Source: Cytophagales bacterium (lineage in GTDB: Bacteria > Bacteroidota > Bacteroidia > Cytophagales > Cyclobacteriaceae). From it: a stretch of 5,566 nt of DNA. The notes under the pieces were generated by a model that saw only the letters and a program-made list of their open reading frames with translations, searched no databases and had not been told where the DNA came from. The translations under genes and the position numbers were made by a program. Below, piece by piece: positions 1 through 5,566 of this stretch (positions are counted from its first letter, which is position 1; every line of letters begins with the position of its first letter). The stretch covers positions 1 to 5,566 of the forward strand of contig JAGUUF010000102.1 of the NCBI GenBank assembly GCA_020063545.1. Reading direction: 5' to 3'.

Positions 1-156
1 CACTGCGTTGGTGGCCAGAAGGGCATCCTGCGCAGTGGTAGGAAAACTGGTTTGCGTAAGGTTCCCTTGCGGAGGTTTGTCAAGGAAATCTTCACAGGCT
101 ACCGGTACAACTGACAGTAGCAACAGAAGGAATTTATATCGACCTGATTTTAGCAT
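1..156 (-). CDS. SusD/RagB-like nutrient-binding outer-membrane lipoprotein, N-terminal 52 codons only
   Basis: Seen: an open frame starts at ATG 156-154 and runs off the left edge. It begins MLKSGRYKFLLLLLSVVPVAC, a basic n-region, a leucine-rich core and a lipobox-like end (P18-V19-A20-C21). The predicted mature protein starts C21-E-D-F-L-D-K-P-P-Q-G. Family knowledge: a lipidated Cys followed by D/E-F-L-D-x-x-P is the typical start of SusD-like proteins, and acidic residues just after the Cys favour surface export in Bacteroidota. SusD proteins form the lid over a SusC barrel and bind the oligosaccharide or peptide substrate outside the cell. Context: the start lies 6 bases after the susC stop on the same strand, so the two are almost certainly one transcript and possibly translationally coupled; a short AGG lies 4 to 6 bases before the ATG. 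Limits: the TPR-like and ligand-binding parts are outside the window, so the substrate cannot be judged. Proline at lipobox position -3 is unusual but tolerable. Confidence 0.88.
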   Translation of the reverse strand, partial: MLKSGRYKFLLLLLSVVPVACEDFLDKPPQGNLTQTSFPTTAQDALLATNAV

Positions 157-162
157 ACCTGG

Positions 163-3100
163 TTAAAAGGTTAAGTTTAATCCTGCAGAAAAAATCCGGG
201 ATACGGGGTAAGTACCGCCATCAATTCCGTTGGTTACCGGATTACCACTTACAATTTCAGGTGTATAACCGGTAAACTTACTTACCGTAAAGAGGTTCGT
301 TGCTCTAATGTAAGCCCGTGCGGTTTTCACTCCGGCTTTTGAGGAGATTGAAGAAGGCAGCGCATAGCCGATGGATAAATTTCTTAACCGGAAAAAAGAA
401 CCGTCATAAATGTACCTTGAAGAAGGCTCGTAATTTACGCCTCCGTTTGACGGCCGTGGCTCGGTGTTACTGGTGCCTTCACCATCCCAAAAATTAAAAT
501 ATCGCTTTTCAAAGTTGTAGGGATCCGGTCTGATGATTTCCTTACCATTAAAAATCTTGTTGCCGCTTTGCCCCTGTAAGTCAATAATCACATCAAACCG
601 TTTAAATTCCAGGTTAACGTTAAATCCGTACAAAAATTTGGGAATAGGGGAACCGAGGTTGATGCGATCGGCCGGTGTGAGAAAACCATCACCGTTGGCA
701 TCGGCAAACTTCAGGTCACCTACTTCTGTATTCGATAAATGGGGGTACGAATTGAGTTCGGTGGTATTTTGAAATACACCTATAACCTGATACCCATAAA
801 ATGAACCGATTGGATCACCCGGCCGGGTTCGCGTTACTTGCCTTCCGCCAAACAAACCTATCAATTGCTCATCGGTACTACCGGTACCGCTTACTTTAAC
901 TGTTTCATTTTTTATTGTGGTACCAACTGCCCTAAGTGAATACTTCAACGCACCCACCTGACTTGCCCAACCTATATTAAATTCAAGTCCTTTATTAATC
1001 ACTTCACCGGCATTGAAAGTAATCACCGCACCATCACCGTTTCCATAATATCCTGGTACAGCCAAATCAATCAAAATATCTTTAGTGGTCCGGTGGTAAA
1101 AATCCACTTCGGCAGTAAGGCGGTCATCAAGCACCCCCACTTCGGCCCCGATATCCAGTTGATTTGTACTTTCCCATTTCAGGTTAGGGTTTCCAGAAAC
1201 GCCATAAGTCGAACCCGGATAAATTACATCCTGGCCGAACAACACATTAATGCCATTTTGAACTAATGAATACTGTCGTTCGTAATTAATTTTCTCGTTG
1301 CCGATAATACCCCAACTGGTACGCACCTTCAGGTTAGAAATATGCTTATTGTTTTTCATAAAGTTTTCATTTATGACATTCCAGCCGAGGGCAAATGACG
1401 GGAAACTGGCATAGCGATTCGTGGTGGTAAATTTTGATGACCCGTCTCTCCGAAAAGTTGCGGTGAAGAGGTAGCGGTTATCATACGTGTAGTTGGCCCG
1501 GAACAAGTACGATATCATAGAGAAGTTAAAGGCAGGATTTACTCCATTGGTAGCGAAGTTATTGCTTACCAGGTTTGGGAAAATATTTACATACCAGAAA
1601 TCTTCACCTGGCCGGATCAGGTTTTCGGCATGCAGAAAAACCGTTTCGGAGGCTGACTCCTGCAAGGTATAACCGGCTACCGCATTAATCCGGTGAGCCT
1701 TTTCATCCAGTGAATAGGTAATGGTATTCTCCCATAGCCAGTCAACCCTATCGCTATAGCCTTTACCTAAATCATCGGTAGCGTTTTGTTGCTGCGGGTT
1801 AACATAAAAAACCGGGGTGTAGCTTCTTGACTTGTTGTATTCCAGGTCAACACCAAAGCTTGTTTTAAAAGTAAAGTGCTTCAGGAAATCCACTTCGGCA
1901 AACAGGTTGTTAACACTTCGTAGGCCTTTGTTAAAACTATTGGTGTAATCAATATCCGCCAACACGTTACCAACGCCCGGAACAGGCGTATACGACCCGT
2001 CAGGTTGAAAAGGTTCAAGTGTGGGCCAGGCCCGGTAGGCATTGAAAACAGCTCCCGGGTGTGTATTTTGCTGATTAAACGGAGTGAATGTAAGGTTACT
2101 TCCCAGCCTTACCTGATTAGATACCTGGAGTGTATTGTTAAACTTTAACGTTACCCGCTCGAAATTCGATTTGAGAATAATTCCATCCTGACGGAAATAA
2201 CCCAGCGAAGTATAGTATTGCAACTTATCGGTGCCACCCGAGAGCGATACCTGGTAATTATGCATCGGTGCGATTCGGAAAATTTCATCCTGCCAATCGG
2301 TATTGGGTACGGCATCCACATTATTATAGGTACCCGGATTAATTTTATTGCGAACAATGGCGTATTGTTTACCATTGAGAAGGTCTATTTTTCTGGGCAA
2401 ATCCTGAATGCTGAATTCCAACTGGGCATTTAGGGCCGGGTAACCACCAGATGAGGTGGCACCCCGTTTAGTTGTTATCAGGATAACACCATTGGCACCG
2501 CGGGCTCCATAAATTGCCGTAGCCGAAGCATCTTTAAGAATTTCCATTGACTGAATATCGGCTGCATTCAGATAATCAATATTCTGAAGGATAACACCAT
2601 CCACCACATAAATTGGTGAAGCATCGTTGAAAGTACCGATACCCCGTATACGCACGTACGAACCAGCTCCCGGGGCACCCGATGTGTTCGCTACCTGCAA
2701 ACCGGGTACTTTCCCTTGAAGGGATTGAATGGGATTCAGAGCCGGCACGGTGGTCAAATCCTGCCCCCGGATGGAAGAAACAGAACCCGTCAGGTCGGAT
2801 TTTCTTACTACTCCATAGCCAATAACAACAACCTCCTCCAAGGCGGTAGCCTCTGGTTCTAACACTACATCTAAATTGGTGCGATCATTAACTTCAACCT
2901 CAAGTGTTTTGTATCCGATAAACGAAAAAACCAAAATCTTTTCACCAGGGCTCAGATTAATCGAATAGTCTCCATCAGCGTTAGTTGTTGTACCTTTTGT
3001 AGTACCCTTAACCTGAACATTCACCCCTGGCAAACCCGTTCCATCGTCAGAACCGGTAACCTTGCCCCGGACTATTTTTGATTGGGCAAATGAAGTCATC

Positions 3101-3183
3101 CCGACAAAAAAACCTGCCACGACCAGCATAAAGGCTCTGTCGAGTGGTATTTGACAATATTTTCGGTATTTCAAGAATTCCAT
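163..3183 (-). CDS. SusC/RagA-family TonB-linked outer-membrane transporter
   Basis: A complete 1006-residue protein, normal length for the family. Seen in order: signal peptide with cleavage likely after A33 (TSFAQ); carboxypeptidase-D regulatory-like beta domain about 38-110 (VRGKVTG, GTTTNADGDYSI, FSFIGYKT); TonB box EEVVVIGYG at 116-124; plug domain about 125-240 with TGSVSSI, LQGKVPGLQV, VRIRGIGTFN, YVVDGV, ILKDASATAIYGARGANGVI and ITTKRG; then a 22-strand-type barrel to the C-terminal aromatic residue (LNLTF). Residues 828-839 read DANGDGFLTPAD, a calcium-loop-like motif common in SusC proteins. Known role: energised by TonB-ExbBD, it imports bulky nutrients handed over by SusD. There is no STN domain before the regulatory-like domain, so it should be a transporter without anti-sigma signalling. 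The start is chosen because it gives a full signal peptide; the Shine-Dalgarno is poor, as is usual in Bacteroidota. It is the first gene of a susC-susD operon. The substrate is not predictable from this sequence. Confidence 0.96.
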   Translation of the reverse strand: MEFLKYRKYCQIPLDRAFMLVVAGFFVGMTSFAQSKIVRGKVTGSDDGTGLPGVNVQVKGTTKGTTTNADGDYSINLSPGEKILVFSFIGYKTLEVEVNDRTNLDVVLEPEATALEEVVVIGYGVVRKSDLTGSVSSIRGQDLTTVPALNPIQSLQGKVPGLQVANTSGAPGAGSYVRIRGIGTFNDASPIYVVDGVILQNIDYLNAADIQSMEILKDASATAIYGARGANGVILITTKRGATSSGGYPALNAQLEFSIQDLPRKIDLLNGKQYAIVRNKINPGTYNNVDAVPNTDWQDEIFRIAPMHNYQVSLSGGTDKLQYYTSLGYFRQDGIILKSNFERVTLKFNNTLQVSNQVRLGSNLTFTPFNQQNTHPGAVFNAYRAWPTLEPFQPDGSYTPVPGVGNVLADIDYTNSFNKGLRSVNNLFAEVDFLKHFTFKTSFGVDLEYNKSRSYTPVFYVNPQQQNATDDLGKGYSDRVDWLWENTITYSLDEKAHRINAVAGYTLQESASETVFLHAENLIRPGEDFWYVNIFPNLVSNNFATNGVNPAFNFSMISYLFRANYTYDNRYLFTATFRRDGSSKFTTTNRYASFPSFALGWNVINENFMKNNKHISNLKVRTSWGIIGNEKINYERQYSLVQNGINVLFGQDVIYPGSTYGVSGNPNLKWESTNQLDIGAEVGVLDDRLTAEVDFYHRTTKDILIDLAVPGYYGNGDGAVITFNAGEVINKGLEFNIGWASQVGALKYSLRAVGTTIKNETVKVSGTGSTDEQLIGLFGGRQVTRTRPGDPIGSFYGYQVIGVFQNTTELNSYPHLSNTEVGDLKFADANGDGFLTPADRINLGSPIPKFLYGFNVNLEFKRFDVIIDLQGQSGNKIFNGKEIIRPDPYNFEKRYFNFWDGEGTSNTEPRPSNGGVNYEPSSRYIYDGSFFRLRNLSIGYALPSSISSKAGVKTARAYIRATNLFTVSKFTGYTPEIVSGNPVTNGIDGGTYPVSRIFSAGLNLTF

Positions 3184-3218
3184 GGAGCCATATTTTTAAC
3201 TAATACATGACCATTTGG

Positions 3219-3246
3219 CAAAATAAAGTTTGAAAAAAGCAAGCAA
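3219..3246 (-). promoter_or_regulatory. Candidate Bacteroidota-type promoter for the susC-susD operon
   Basis: On the minus strand TTATTTTG (3226-3219) matches the Bacteroidota -7 element TAnnTTTG except for its second base. A TTG (3246-3244) lies 17 bases upstream, where the -33 TTTG element is expected. The transcript would start near 3212 and leave a leader of about 30 bases before the ATG at 3183. The whole 242-base gap is AT-rich and such short motifs arise by chance, so this is a tentative placement. No convincing rho-independent terminator for the upstream sensor gene is seen in the gap; the only nearby hairpin (GAGC, 6-base loop, GCTC at 3283-3296) has a 4-base stem and no T tract on the minus strand. 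Partial read-through from the sensor gene is therefore possible. Confidence 0.25.
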
Positions 3247-3425
3247 TAAGGAAATTTTTTAGGCAAAATCTGAGCATTTTTTGAGCCGTTAAGCTCTGTC
3301 TTTTTACTGCATTTTTACTGAAAAAAAACGTTGAAAATAGGCTGAAAACAGGATTTTTAAAGAATTGACCTTGCCCTTTGTATTGAAAAAAAACAAATAA
3401 AAGCAAACGATTGAAATCCGGGCAT

Positions 3426-5326
3426 CTATGCAACGGTTTGAAAGGACGAGCGACTTTCTTTATGATGCTTTGGAATTAGAATTACTTCTTCCCATTTAGA
3501 CACATACTGCCGCTTATGATCCTGCTCCAGTTCTGAAATCCGACTTTTTACTTTGTTTTTAAAGGCCCAAACGGTGTTACTGCCAAGTTTCAGCAAATCG
3601 GCTAACACTTCCAGGGTACTATACCGTTTGCCCGTAACAGTCAGGTAGGTAATATAAAAAGCCTTCTCTATGGGGAACTTAATGCCATGAAAAATAGTAA
3701 ACGCTGTAATTGATTCATTATAGCCACACCGCGAGCACCTCCGGGCAAATTTAGTCGCTCCTGCGAAATATTTAAGGTTCCCGCATTTCCTGCAAGTGTA
3801 TCCGTTCTCCCATTTAAGGTTTTCCAAAAACCGATAGCAGGTTAAATCATCGGGATATAGCGTTCTGAACTGTTCATAATCCATAATTTTTTCCTGCAGG
3901 CGTTCATTCAAAACTTCTTTAATGCTTCTCTTCAACTTCCAGTTATCCAGGTCAAGCATTGAATTTATTTTGTTTAGCTTATCGGCCTGTTGAAGTAACT
4001 TTAAATTAGTTTCTTTTAATTCATTGTTCTTGCTATCCAATTCTAATGTCCTGGCACGGACTTTTTCTTCCAACTCCCGGTTTACTTTGTCTTTAAGCTG
4101 CATGTTTAATTCATGTTGATGGATGATTCTCCGGAGGGCGCGGTCGCGCATATCTTTCAATATTCTAATCCTGTCGCCAAGCGCAAAAGTCAGAAACAAC
4201 ATCTCCAATACAAATGCAAAATGCAGGCTGTAGTGCGATATGATGGTAAATGGTAACACATTAAAGTGCACCAACATTCGCAGGAAAAATCCTGTGAAAA
4301 GAATGCCATAAGCAATTACAAAAAAACGAGCTGGCTTATACCCATTTCTCCACACTACAATAGCTGTAAAAAAAATGATTGAAAGAGGAACGATATCTGG
4401 ATTACGGTAAGTCAATAGATGGGGAGCAAAAAGAAGTTCAGCCAGAAAGATGACTGAACGGATCACAATCGTCCATTTCAGCACCTTATCTAACCGAGGT
4501 GCATTGGCCCGGGTACTTAAAAATTTTCGGGTAAAAACCAGCGCCCAAACAATAAGTGAATACAAGAAAACACCCACAGCATAATTGTTCCATTCGGGAT
4601 GGTCCGGCCATAGATACTGAAAGCCAATGCCATCCAGGCTCATGGCATACCCGGCAACACTTAAAATGTAACAGATGTAGAAGATGTTTTTTATTTCACG
4701 GATAGCGATATAAACCAAAAAATTATAGAGCGAAATAATAAGAATCATTCCATAAAACGTTCCAAACAAAAAGTACTCGTTAAGTGCATAGTAAACAAAA
4801 CGATTGAAAGAACGTATGGCAACACGAATATCGGCAAACTCGTGCGATTGCAATTTAAAATAATACGTAACCGTGGTATCGCGTTGATGATCTAACTGTA
4901 TCTCAAAATTTTTATGCTTAAAAAATCGCTTGTAAAATGGTTGCTGATCGCCTAAATAAACAATCTGCCAGGAACCATCGCGTTGGGGTATATAAGCTTC
5001 GATATGATCAATCGTCTGGTCATAAAACTCAAGAAGCCATATTTTTTTGAGCTGGATTTTATCTTGATCGGAATCCGGATCCAATAAGCTGCATTTAATT
5101 GAAAATCTGCATTTTGATAAGTTGAATGCGACTGAAAATGTTTTGCATATTCGTTGGTAATAATATCCGGAAAGGTCAATCTATTTTCCCTGTCAACAAA
5201 ATAGGCTATCTCATTAGGCATAAAGTTGCGTTCATCAATAGCATCGTCAATTTCAAATGCCGGTTGAGCACTCGTGATAAAAGCAGCCCACAAAAAACCA
5301 ACTGAAAATAAAAGCCTGAGATCCAT
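3426..5326 (-). CDS. 7TMR-DISM membrane sensor fused to an IS1595-type zinc ribbon and helix-turn-helix; contains a -1 frameshift
   Basis: Read through one -1 shift at 5042-5048 this is a 633-residue protein. Seen in order: signal peptide 1-20 (cut near SA-QPAF); periplasmic 7TMR-DISMED2-like domain about 25-170 (YWIRIPIKI before the shift, WLLEFYDQTIDHIEAYIP after it); seven hydrophobic helices about 185-385, ending HFAFVLEMLFLTFALGDRIRILK-like as in 7TMR-DISM proteins; charged coiled coil about 386-481; then residues about 481-600 resembling an IS1595-family transposase N-terminus. That part has FRTLYPDDLTCYRFLENLKW, a zinc ribbon C512-x2-C515-x15-C531-x2-C534, an AFTIFHG stretch, and a helix-turn-helix at about 568-597. 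Only about 35 residues follow, so the DDE-type ISXO2 catalytic domain is absent and it should not transpose. Known: 7TMR-DISM proteins sense extracytoplasmic ligands and usually carry kinase, cyclase or HTH outputs. Inferred: a membrane-tethered DNA-binding regulator, perhaps of the adjacent susC-susD operon. It may instead be a decayed gene. Confidence 0.8.
4952..5326 (-). CDS. Zero-frame product of the sensor gene if no frameshift occurs (124 residues)
   Basis: Starting at the ATG 5326-5324 and staying in frame gives signal peptide plus the first part of the DISMED2 domain (to about K95), then about 29 unrelated residues (YGFLSFMTRR onward) and a stop. This is what would be made if the A-run is real and no recoding takes place: a short exported fragment without membrane helices. 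Similarity to the sensor family stops at the A-run and resumes in the -1 frame. The second open frame (from a TTG at 5084 to 3426) has no signal peptide and begins inside the domain, so it is unlikely to be an independent gene. This entry overlaps the full sensor entry and is an alternative product of it, not a second gene. Confidence 0.4.
   Translation of the reverse strand: MDLRLLFSVGFLWAAFITSAQPAFEIDDAIDERNFMPNEIAYFVDRENRLTFPDIITNEYAKHFQSHSTYQNADFQLNAAYWIRIPIKIKSSSKKYGFLSFMTRRLIISKLIYPNAMVPGRLFI
5042..5048 (-). other. A AAA AAA slippery heptamer at the -1 frameshift point
   Basis: The minus strand reads TCA AAA AAA TAT in the frame of the signal peptide (S93-K94-K95-Y96). Slipping back one base after the second AAA gives ATA TGG CTT CTT, which is exactly where the 7TMR-DISMED2 sequence (I-W-L-L-E-F) continues. 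The site has the X XXY YYZ form with seven A, a known efficient -1 slippery sequence in bacteria and also a site for transcriptional slippage. Downstream pairing possibilities are weak (GCTTC with GAAGC, and CGAT with ATCG inside), and no clear upstream stimulatory Shine-Dalgarno is seen. A missing A in a run of eight, by mutation or sequencing error, would look identical. Confidence 0.6.
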
Positions 5327-5337
5327 CCTTTTCTCTA

Positions 5338-5348
5338 AACCTGAGGTT
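5338..5348. promoter_or_regulatory. Short palindrome AACCT-G-AGGTT just upstream of the sensor gene
   Basis: Perfect 5-base arms around a single central base, ending 11 bases before the sensor start codon. Position and symmetry would suit an operator for a dimeric repressor or a small leader hairpin. A repeat this short can occur by chance, and no copy was found in the gap before susC, so function is speculative. No convincing -33/-7 promoter was identified in the stretch 5327-5474; TATAATTT at about 5362-5369 on the minus strand is the nearest -7-like sequence. Confidence 0.2.
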
Positions 5349-5474
5349 GAAGCTACCTAAGAAATTATATCAATTCAATAAAAAAAAATGGTTTAGTCCA
5401 TCGGCTTAGGACAATGTCTTGATTATTGGAAAAAATTTACAAAACGGCCTTTGTGGCCAGCAGGTACGAAAAAC

Positions 5475-5509
5475 AAAAAGGCAGAGCCATCTTCGGCACT
5501 GCCTTTTTT
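5475..5509 (-). terminator. Rho-independent terminator of the tRNA-Asn transcript (structurally bidirectional)
   Basis: The arms AAAAAGGCAG and CTGCCTTTTT pair perfectly; inside them GCC and GGC pair after one A/A mismatch and close a 6-base loop. On the minus strand the hairpin is followed by TTTTTGTTTTT. It begins 3 bases after the mature 3' end of the tRNA, as expected for termination of a tRNA transcript. The T run on the other strand would let it work both ways, but no plus-strand gene enters it from this window. It also separates the tRNA from the sensor gene, which should therefore have its own promoter. Confidence 0.85.
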
Positions 5510-5512
5510 ATG

Positions 5513-5566
5513 CTCCTCCTGTTGGACTTGAACCAACGACCCTCTGATTAACAGTCAGATGCTCTA
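5513..5566 (-). tRNA. tRNA-Asn (anticodon GUU), 3' part; 5' end beyond the window
   Basis: On the minus strand the sequence shows the end of the D arm (TAGAGC), an anticodon stem TCTGA/TCAGA closing the 7-base loop CTGTTAA with anticodon GTT, a 5-base variable region, a T stem GTTGG/CCAAC with loop TTCAAGT, and the 3' acceptor strand AGGAGGA with discriminator G at 5513. This matches the asparagine tRNA pattern, including the G discriminator. The sequence after the discriminator is CAT rather than CCA, so the CCA end must be added by CCA-adding enzyme. The 5' acceptor strand and most of the D arm lie to the right of 5566. Confidence 0.93.

Noticed and set aside
533..772. Plus-strand open frame of 79 codons inside susC
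   Set aside because: It is antisense to a strongly supported coding region, with no domain or start signal; a shadow frame.
2151..2433. Overlapping short open frames on both strands inside susC
   Set aside because: They are out-of-frame shadows of the susC barrel region with no recognisable product.
3200..3433. Minus-strand open frame of 77 codons between the sensor gene and susC
   Set aside because: It lies in the AT-rich intergenic gap, overlaps the end of the sensor gene by a few bases, and translates to a low-complexity Phe/Leu-rich string without recognisable domain. T-rich DNA explains the composition.
3525..3887. A remnant of an IS1595-family insertion sequence
   Set aside because: The zinc ribbon and helix-turn-helix continue in frame from the sensor's coiled coil, no catalytic domain or terminal inverted repeats are visible around it, and the part ends cleanly at a stop codon. 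It reads as a domain of the sensor, not as an inserted element.
5446..5458. GGCC-TTTGT-GGCC hairpin as a second terminator
   Set aside because: The stem is only four bases and no T tract follows on either strand; the stronger hairpin at 5475-5509 already ends the tRNA transcript.
5513..5566. tRNA-Asn 3' end as an integration (att) site for a mobile element
   Set aside because: No integrase, no direct repeat of the tRNA 3' end and no mobile-element genes are seen elsewhere in the window.

Overview
The window looks like chromosomal DNA of a member of the phylum Bacteroidota, probably a Cytophagales-type organism. This rests on a SusC/SusD-type outer-membrane pair, a SusC with the family's usual carboxypeptidase-regulatory-like extension and EEVVVIGYG TonB box, a 7TMR-DISM membrane sensor, weak or absent Shine-Dalgarno sequences, and a tRNA without an encoded CCA end. 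The lineage assignment is an inference from gene content. Everything recognised is on the minus strand, so transcription runs from high to low coordinates.

From right to left: the 3' part of a tRNA-Asn(GUU) gene runs off the right edge (5513-5566). A strong hairpin terminator follows 3 bases after it (5475-5509). After a gap of about 150 bases comes a 633-residue membrane sensor (5326-3426), readable only by a single -1 frameshift at a run of seven A. It has a signal peptide, a periplasmic 7TMR-DISMED2 domain, seven membrane helices, a long coiled coil, and a C-terminal zinc ribbon plus helix-turn-helix of the kind found at the N-terminus of IS1595-family transposases. The transposase catalytic domain is missing. 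An AT-rich gap of 242 bases (3425-3184) should hold the promoter of the next operon. Then come a complete SusC-like TonB-dependent transporter (3183-163) and, 6 bases further on, the first 52 codons of its SusD-like lipoprotein partner (156-1, cut by the window edge).

The SusC/SusD pair would import an oligomeric nutrient across the outer membrane; the substrate cannot be read from this window. SusC has no N-terminal STN signalling domain and no sigma/anti-sigma pair is visible. The adjacent sensor, with its probable DNA-binding tail, is therefore the obvious candidate local regulator, though proximity is the only evidence. The two most interesting points are the architecture of that sensor (a membrane receptor fused to a transposase-derived DNA-binding module) and the frameshift inside it, which lies exactly on an A AAA AAA slippery heptamer and could be programmed recoding, a real mutation, or a homopolymer sequencing error.
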